The position numbers and the translations under genes were made by a program. A stretch of 44,871 nucleotides of DNA from Spirochaetaceae bacterium (GTDB lineage Bacteria; Spirochaetota; Spirochaetia; SZUA-6; DRHE01). The notes beneath the pieces were generated by a model. It was not told the origin of the DNA. It worked only from the letters and a program-made list of their open reading frames with translations, and did not search any database. The stretch is from positions 655,969 to 700,839 of the forward strand of contig CP070696.1 of assembly GCA_020353535.1 (NCBI GenBank). Direction: 5' to 3'. Numbering within the stretch: the stretch's first letter is position 1; every line of letters begins with the position of its first letter. Shown in pieces: positions 40,771 to 44,871 of the stretch.

Positions 40771-42180
40771 TCAGTCCTCGTAGCCGAAACGGGCCAGTAG
40801 GTGCTCGGCGATTCTTTTCTCCGGGAGGCCTCGGCGGTCAATATCCTTTACCAGCAGCAGATATCGCAGGGCGGTTTCTACTCTGTCCTCCAACAGCAAC
40901 CGGGAGGCGATATAGAAGAGCATCTGCCCGCGCTTGAGCTTGTTGCTCTCCTTGTTGGCCGCATCGATGGTTCGAGCCTCCAGAACCGGGTCCAGATAGT
41001 AACGGGCGATCAGCAGAATCCAGGAGTCCTGGGGTAAATCCCCGAGTCGCTCCCACAGATATTCCTTTGCTTTTTCGTTCTCACCGAGCTGCATCCAGCT
41101 AAGAGCCGCCAGAAGAGCGTAGCTGGGCTCTTCCGGTTCGAAGAAGTAGGATTTTCGAAACGCTTCGGCGGCGGACTGCCAGATCCCTTCGAGGTAGTAC
41201 AGGACGGCCAGGGGTGCATAGGCGAAGAAGTAATCTGGATTGAGTTCCAGGACCCTGCTGTAATCGGCGATCGCTTGGGGCCTCCGGTCCAATCGGTCGT
41301 ACAGGCCTGCTCGATAGACATAGGCGAGGAAGAGCTCCGGGTCGAGTGCAATCGCCTTGCTGAAATCCTCTTCCGCCTCCTTCAACATCCGCAGCTGCAG
41401 GTACTGTCTCCCACGATCGATGTAGTTCCAGTAGAAAGTCGGATTCCCTTCGATCGCCGTACTCAAATCCTCCACAGCTCCCAGGCGGTCTTTCGCAGCC
41501 GCCCGGGCCCGGGCGCGATCAGCATAATTCAAATCATTGTCCGGATCGGTAGCTATAGCTCTGCCGAAAAATTCGATCGACTCTCCGTACCTCTCCTGAT
41601 TCAGATACACGAGGCCCAGCCCGCGCAGAGCTGTTGGTTCATCAGGATCAGCGGTCAGAGCGCCCTGGAACGAAATCGTCGCCTGATCGTATTGTTCCGC
41701 TTCCAGCTGCAGCATCCCCAGCGCCGCCAGAACCGCGGCATTTCCAGGATCGATTTCCAATGCTTGTTCCAATAGCTGTCTCTCCCGTTCCGGATTACCG
41801 CTCATTCTCTCCAGATGGCTGAGGGTGAGCAGTACTTCGATAGTAGGGCCTGATTCGGCGCTCAGCGCTGAGAGCTCGTTTCGAGCCTGCTCAAAATAAC
41901 CTGCGGCCAGGAGCAAACGGGCAAGGAGAAGGCGATCGACCGGCGAATCCGGAAAAGCATTCAGATACTCCTGATAGCTCCGGAGGGCGGCCTGGGCATC
42001 TCCCGCTTCGATTGATTCCTGGATCTGCTGGTAGGGCGGCTCCGGCGGCTGCTCCGCTTTGTGCGGGATGTTCCTGCATCCGAGGAGGCCTACGAGCAAC
42101 AGGAGAGCGCCTGCTGCCCCACGCAGCCGAGCGAGCAATATTGAACCTTTGGCACCCTGATGATAGAATGAATCTTCCAT
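40771..42180 (-). CDS. Lipoprotein with TPR repeats
   Basis: 469 aa. A hydrophobic segment ends in the lipobox LLGC (C35 in LLLLVGLLGCRN) after a somewhat long N-terminal part, so lipid anchoring is expected. At least eight TPR-like repeats follow (ALEIDPGNAAVLAALGMLQLEAEQYDQA, ALTADPDEPTALRGLGLVYLNQERYGES, AIALDPELFLAYVYRAGLYDRLDRRPQA and more). It is probably a scaffold at the periplasmic face. The GGGGAGAG site (42198-42191) precedes the ATG, which shares two bases with the ATG of the divergent gene. Confidence 0.85.
   Translation of the reverse strand: MEDSFYHQGAKGSILLARLRGAAGALLLLVGLLGCRNIPHKAEQPPEPPYQQIQESIEAGDAQAALRSYQEYLNAFPDSPVDRLLLARLLLAAGYFEQARNELSALSAESGPTIEVLLTLSHLERMSGNPERERQLLEQALEIDPGNAAVLAALGMLQLEAEQYDQATISFQGALTADPDEPTALRGLGLVYLNQERYGESIEFFGRAIATDPDNDLNYADRARARAAAKDRLGAVEDLSTAIEGNPTFYWNYIDRGRQYLQLRMLKEAEEDFSKAIALDPELFLAYVYRAGLYDRLDRRPQAIADYSRVLELNPDYFFAYAPLAVLYYLEGIWQSAAEAFRKSYFFEPEEPSYALLAALSWMQLGENEKAKEYLWERLGDLPQDSWILLIARYYLDPVLEARTIDAANKESNKLKRGQMLFYIASRLLLEDRVETALRYLLLVKDIDRRGLPEKRIAEHLLARFGYED
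42141..42169 (+). promoter_or_regulatory. Promoter for the anchored periplasmic protein, near-leaderless
   Basis: TTGAAC (42141-42146) and TAGAAT (42164-42169) with a 17-bp spacer. Only 9 nt separate the -10 from the ATG at 42179 and there is no ribosome binding site, so the message would be nearly leaderless. The promoter lies inside the start of the divergent lipoprotein gene. Confidence 0.5.
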
Positions 42181-44008
42181 GAAACGAAAGCTCTCCCCAA
42201 TATACTATATAATTCCTGTGGTCTATATCGGGGTTATCCTTTTTTTCATCTTCATGCAGTTTCAGGCCAGGGAGAAGTTCTCCGAACGAATCGGGAGCCT
42301 GGTAGTTTCCGGTGTGTTTGCGAAAACCCTTGGCGGCGAGCAGCGCATGCGTCATCTGGAGGTACAATTCCACGGTCTTAGAATGGAATTCTCTGCTTCT
42401 GCCAACGTAATCGCAGGATTCGGGGAGACAAGGGAAAGCAAGCTCGCCTTGGAGTCCTTCAATCAGTTCCCCGACGGCTTCGAGCTGGCCTTGAATGACG
42501 ATGCGGCCCTGCGCTTCGTGGTTGAGGGGGGGGTGGAGGACCGGGTGGTGATCACCCCGAGCATTCCCCGCCAGCTGCGGGGGATGAGAACCCTGTCGTT
42601 GCCGTTCCATTCGCTTGACGGTACAGTGGAGGCGGTAAAGGGAATACCACTGCTTGCGCACCAAGGGCCAGCGGGCTTGACCTATGCATCTCTGTCCAGC
42701 GGATCGCAGATCGATACCGAAGAGGGAAGATTCGTCCTGCGGGTCGGCAGTGAGGGTGACGCTCTTGTCCTTGAACGAGTTCCAGAGGACTCGGACCCCT
42801 ATGTATACTGGTTTTCCAGAAGTTTTACTCTGGTGGACGAGGAAAATTTCGCTGATACTGTCGAAAGCTATCTGAACAGAGCCTACCAGTACTGGTACAG
42901 CGTATTCCTGGGCAATCCCGGCAGCCGGGACTTGATCGGGGATCTCGGCACCTCCCTGATCTCCGAGGCGATCAAGAGGGGAGAATATCGCAGGACCTTG
43001 GCGCTGCTGTCACGAAATCTGCGTCAGCTGGCAAGCGAAAACGCCGACAATCCGGAGCTTTACAACAGTGCGGCCTATTTGGGAAACCTCCCCTCCTTTC
43101 TGGCTGCCAGGCAGAACAGTGCGTCAGAGCAGATCCAGGGGATCACGGACTTAATTAGACAAGCGGACTTCTCGGTTTTCAAGACGCCTCGGCTGCTGCC
43201 GTTCATCCTCAACCACGCCCCCTTTTCTCTGGCAGAGGAGGTGTTGCGTCTGGCCGACAGCGTTCAGTTGGAAACCGCCGATGTGAATACCCTTATCAAT
43301 CTTGTCATTATTTACTTGGATGCCTTGAAGTATCTCGATGTTGGCGAGGCTACGCTGGCCAGGATGTCCGATATCATCGACCGCTTCGTTTTTCCGTCTA
43401 TCCATAAAACGCAGAGAGGATTGTTTTTGAGCACGAGCAGATCGGATCAGGCGCCAGAAGCGAATCTGTATATGTCGATTCTGATGGGAACTACACTGAT
43501 GCAGGCCGGGGAGGCGCTGGCCAGACAATCCTATACGGCCATCGGTCGCACACTAACTTATTCGGCACTGGATCTCGCCGATACCGAGGGATTTCTGCCC
43601 GCTCGGGTTCTAATTCAAAGCGGAGAGGCGGAGCCGAGGGGAGACCTCCTCTCTCCCCAATCGGTCTACCACCTACTACCGGGCTCGTATTACACACCCA
43701 CGGAGTATCCTCTGTACTCCTTCCTGTATCCGGGCAGCTGGATATGGACGGTTTCCCGCCTTGCGGATGTGAAGATCGATGACACCCAGTATCGTTTTTT
43801 CTTTTCCTTCACCGTCGGGGACACCCACTATCTGCTGATTCAGGGGATCCGACCGGTGAGCTCCGTGATCATGCATGGGATTCCCTGGAAATCAGACCCC
43901 GAGTATTTCCGCTACTCCGATGGCTGGCTTTACGATGAAACTACCCAAACTCTGTATGCAAAAATGACCCACCGAACCGAAAGCGAAGAGCTGGTTCTGA
44001 ACTACTGA
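42179..44008 (+). CDS. Large anchored periplasmic protein of unknown function
   Basis: 609 aa. One N-terminal membrane helix (IYYIIPVVYIGVILFFIFMQF, right after MKRKLSP) and no other, so the rest should face the periplasm. I do not recognise the family. The first about 230 residues look beta-rich (FVVEGGVEDRVVITPSIP; FVLRVGSEGDALVLERV). Residues about 240-480 are helical with repeat-like pairs (LISEAIKRGEYRRTLALLSRN; INLVIIYLDALKYLDVGEATLARM). The last about 110 residues are again beta-rich and aromatic (YPLYSFLYPGSWIWTV; YWFSRS earlier). The ATG overlaps the ATG of the divergent TPR lipoprotein, so the two may share a role in the envelope. Confidence 0.8.
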   Translation: MKRKLSPIYYIIPVVYIGVILFFIFMQFQAREKFSERIGSLVVSGVFAKTLGGEQRMRHLEVQFHGLRMEFSASANVIAGFGETRESKLALESFNQFPDGFELALNDDAALRFVVEGGVEDRVVITPSIPRQLRGMRTLSLPFHSLDGTVEAVKGIPLLAHQGPAGLTYASLSSGSQIDTEEGRFVLRVGSEGDALVLERVPEDSDPYVYWFSRSFTLVDEENFADTVESYLNRAYQYWYSVFLGNPGSRDLIGDLGTSLISEAIKRGEYRRTLALLSRNLRQLASENADNPELYNSAAYLGNLPSFLAARQNSASEQIQGITDLIRQADFSVFKTPRLLPFILNHAPFSLAEEVLRLADSVQLETADVNTLINLVIIYLDALKYLDVGEATLARMSDIIDRFVFPSIHKTQRGLFLSTSRSDQAPEANLYMSILMGTTLMQAGEALARQSYTAIGRTLTYSALDLADTEGFLPARVLIQSGEAEPRGDLLSPQSVYHLLPGSYYTPTEYPLYSFLYPGSWIWTVSRLADVKIDDTQYRFFFSFTVGDTHYLLIQGIRPVSSVIMHGIPWKSDPEYFRYSDGWLYDETTQTLYAKMTHRTESEELVLNY

Positions 44009-44088
44009 TCGGTTTTCAACAGGATGGCCTACGTAGATGCACGGTGGACCGGGTTGCCGCCAGGCGGCTCTATTCTTACATTGAAGGT

Positions 44089-44322
44089 ATGAGTGAAAAA
44101 ACTGCGATTCTAGACGTTAACGGCGCGAACTGCGCCTCCTGCGCATATGCCATAGAGCACTTGGGGAGAAAGATACAGGGCGTCTCGGATGTTCGGGTGG
44201 ATGCGGCAACTCGGGAGATCCACGTGCAGTATGAAGGAAATCCCGGTTCACTGGAAAGGATCGCCGAAGTCGTCCGACGCCTGGGCTACGAAGCCAGAGT
44301 ACGCTGGGAGAGTGCCGGATAG
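44089..44322 (+). CDS. Small heavy-metal-associated (HMA) protein
   Basis: 77 aa from ATG 44089, which has GAAGG just before it. A single HMA domain with the metal-binding CxxC (C15 and C18 in GANCASCAYAIEHL). The usual Met of GMxCxxC is Ala. The strand/helix pattern (KTAILDVNG, DVRVDAATREIHVQYE, IAEVVRRLGYEARVRW) is complete. Likely a copper or other soft-metal chaperone. No P-type ATPase is in the window. The open frame to 44044 adds an unrelated stretch. Confidence 0.88.
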   Translation: MSEKTAILDVNGANCASCAYAIEHLGRKIQGVSDVRVDAATREIHVQYEGNPGSLERIAEVVRRLGYEARVRWESAG

Positions 44323-44389
44323 GGATCGGCGTTCCACGAGTTTACAGACTGCTGCGTAGACAATATACTTTCTGTCCGGACGGCGGGCT

Positions 44390-44871
44390 ATGAGAAAACC
44401 ACCGGAGCGAACACTTCTGCGTCTCCTCCATCACAACTGGAATCGGCGAACCTTGAGTGCCGTCTCCTACATCTGCGAGCATTTTTTGTTCAGGGGCTGC
44501 TTCAGCGATGTGGAGGTGATCGGCTTGGATCGCATCAAGCGCAAGGTCGAGTCGGGCAAACGCTTGATCTTTATCCCCGATCACCAGAGTGAGTACGATT
44601 GGCTTCTACTGCAGAGCCGGTTGTTTATTGCCGATATTCGAACGGTGATTCAGGCGGGGGACAATCTGTTCATTGGACCCCTCGATCCGATCCTGCGCGG
44701 CTGCGGCGCCTTCATGAGCGTTCGATATAAACACTCCTTCTATTCAAGCCACTGGCTGTACAACCTCCTGGCAAAGTACATCGGAAAGAGACCGATCGTT
44801 GTCGATCGGGACAGCTACAACAAGTTGTACGTGAAACAGCTGAAGCGCATCTTCGGAAGGGAACGGTATAA
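44390..44871 (+). CDS. PlsB/PlsC-type glycerolipid acyltransferase (N-terminal part, cut by window edge)
   Basis: 160 complete codons without a stop, opening MRKPPERTLLRLLHHNWN. The catalytic HxxxxD motif is seen in IPDHQSEYDWLLLQSR (near residues 63-70). It is followed by IGPLDPILRGCGAFMSVRYK, like the second acyltransferase block of PlsB, where GAFFIRR-like text is usual. Such enzymes put the first or second acyl chain on glycerol-3-phosphate. The text is nearer to PlsB-like proteins than to the short PlsC. The 3' end is outside the window. A GGCGGG just before the ATG is a weak ribosome binding site. Confidence 0.8.
   Translation, partial: MRKPPERTLLRLLHHNWNRRTLSAVSYICEHFLFRGCFSDVEVIGLDRIKRKVESGKRLIFIPDHQSEYDWLLLQSRLFIADIRTVIQAGDNLFIGPLDPILRGCGAFMSVRYKHSFYSSHWLYNLLAKYIGKRPIVVDRDSYNKLYVKQLKRIFGRERY

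Noticed and set aside
1..44871. tRNA, rRNA, CRISPR arrays, insertion sequences or prophage genes
   Set aside because: I looked for tRNA arms, regularly spaced repeats and transposase or integrase motifs and found none that I could support.

Overview
The window looks like a chromosomal segment of a free-living, moderately GC-rich bacterium with a Gram-negative envelope. The envelope inference rests on a complete RND/adaptor/TolC-type pump, two lipobox lipoproteins and several exported or membrane proteins. The gene set (many class III cyclases, lipoproteins, TPR proteins, a dihydroorotate dehydrogenase-like protein, an orphan corrinoid-activation-type protein) fits a spirochaete of the Spirochaetaceae/Spirochaetales. 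That placement is inference from gene content only. I see no rRNA, tRNA, CRISPR array or insertion sequence.

Layout. Positions 1-437 hold a broken MalG-type sugar ABC permease. Positions 434-11408 form a signalling region. A membrane class III cyclase is divergent from a receiver/flavoprotein fusion, which is followed by a cyclic-nucleotide-binding histidine kinase, a 14-helix MFS exporter, a cyclase-ATPase-TPR protein, a small AhpD-like ORF, a frameshifted third cyclase, a small unknown protein and an ADP-ribosylglycohydrolase. Positions 11436-19388 are mixed housekeeping: a lipoprotein, a RACo-type Fe-S/ASKHA protein, an atypical SDR, an EamA transporter, DUF3783, DUF898, glutamine-dependent NAD synthetase and a small secreted four-helix protein with a strong terminator. 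Positions 19478-21301 encode a large unknown protein. Positions 21525-28023 are a TetR-controlled RND efflux operon in which every gene overlaps the next by 4 nt, with a perfect 38-bp operator palindrome in front. Positions 28074-31801 hold radA and a membrane-anchored FHA-like/PIG-L fusion.

Positions 31815-34593 (minus strand) hold mtnA and, directly upstream of it, a chimera: a sigma-54 response regulator whose DNA-binding domain is replaced in frame by the C-terminal half of a ribose-type ABC permease. Positions 34670-42180 hold alr, with a hairpin over its ribosome binding site, a secreted TPR protein, and a minus-strand series (TPR lipoprotein, TraB-like protein, adenosine deaminase, YbaK-like deacylase, DHOD-like protein). 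The right edge has a large anchored periplasmic protein, a small heavy-metal-binding protein and a partial PlsB-like acyltransferase.

Two themes stand out. First, a cyclic-nucleotide module: three class III cyclase genes lie within about 10 kb of a cNMP-binding histidine kinase that is paired with a receiver-flavoprotein lacking every redox CxxC, which suggests a cAMP-gated phosphorelay acting on an enzyme rather than on DNA. Second, gene erosion by deletion: two ABC permeases of different families are broken at internal junctions that keep the reading frame, and a cyclase is split by a one-base slip at a G run. The intact parts, including salvage enzymes, efflux, NAD synthesis and DNA repair, look ordinary and functional. 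No stretch longer than 300 bases lacks a gene; the longest gap (21302-21582) carries the efflux promoter and operator.
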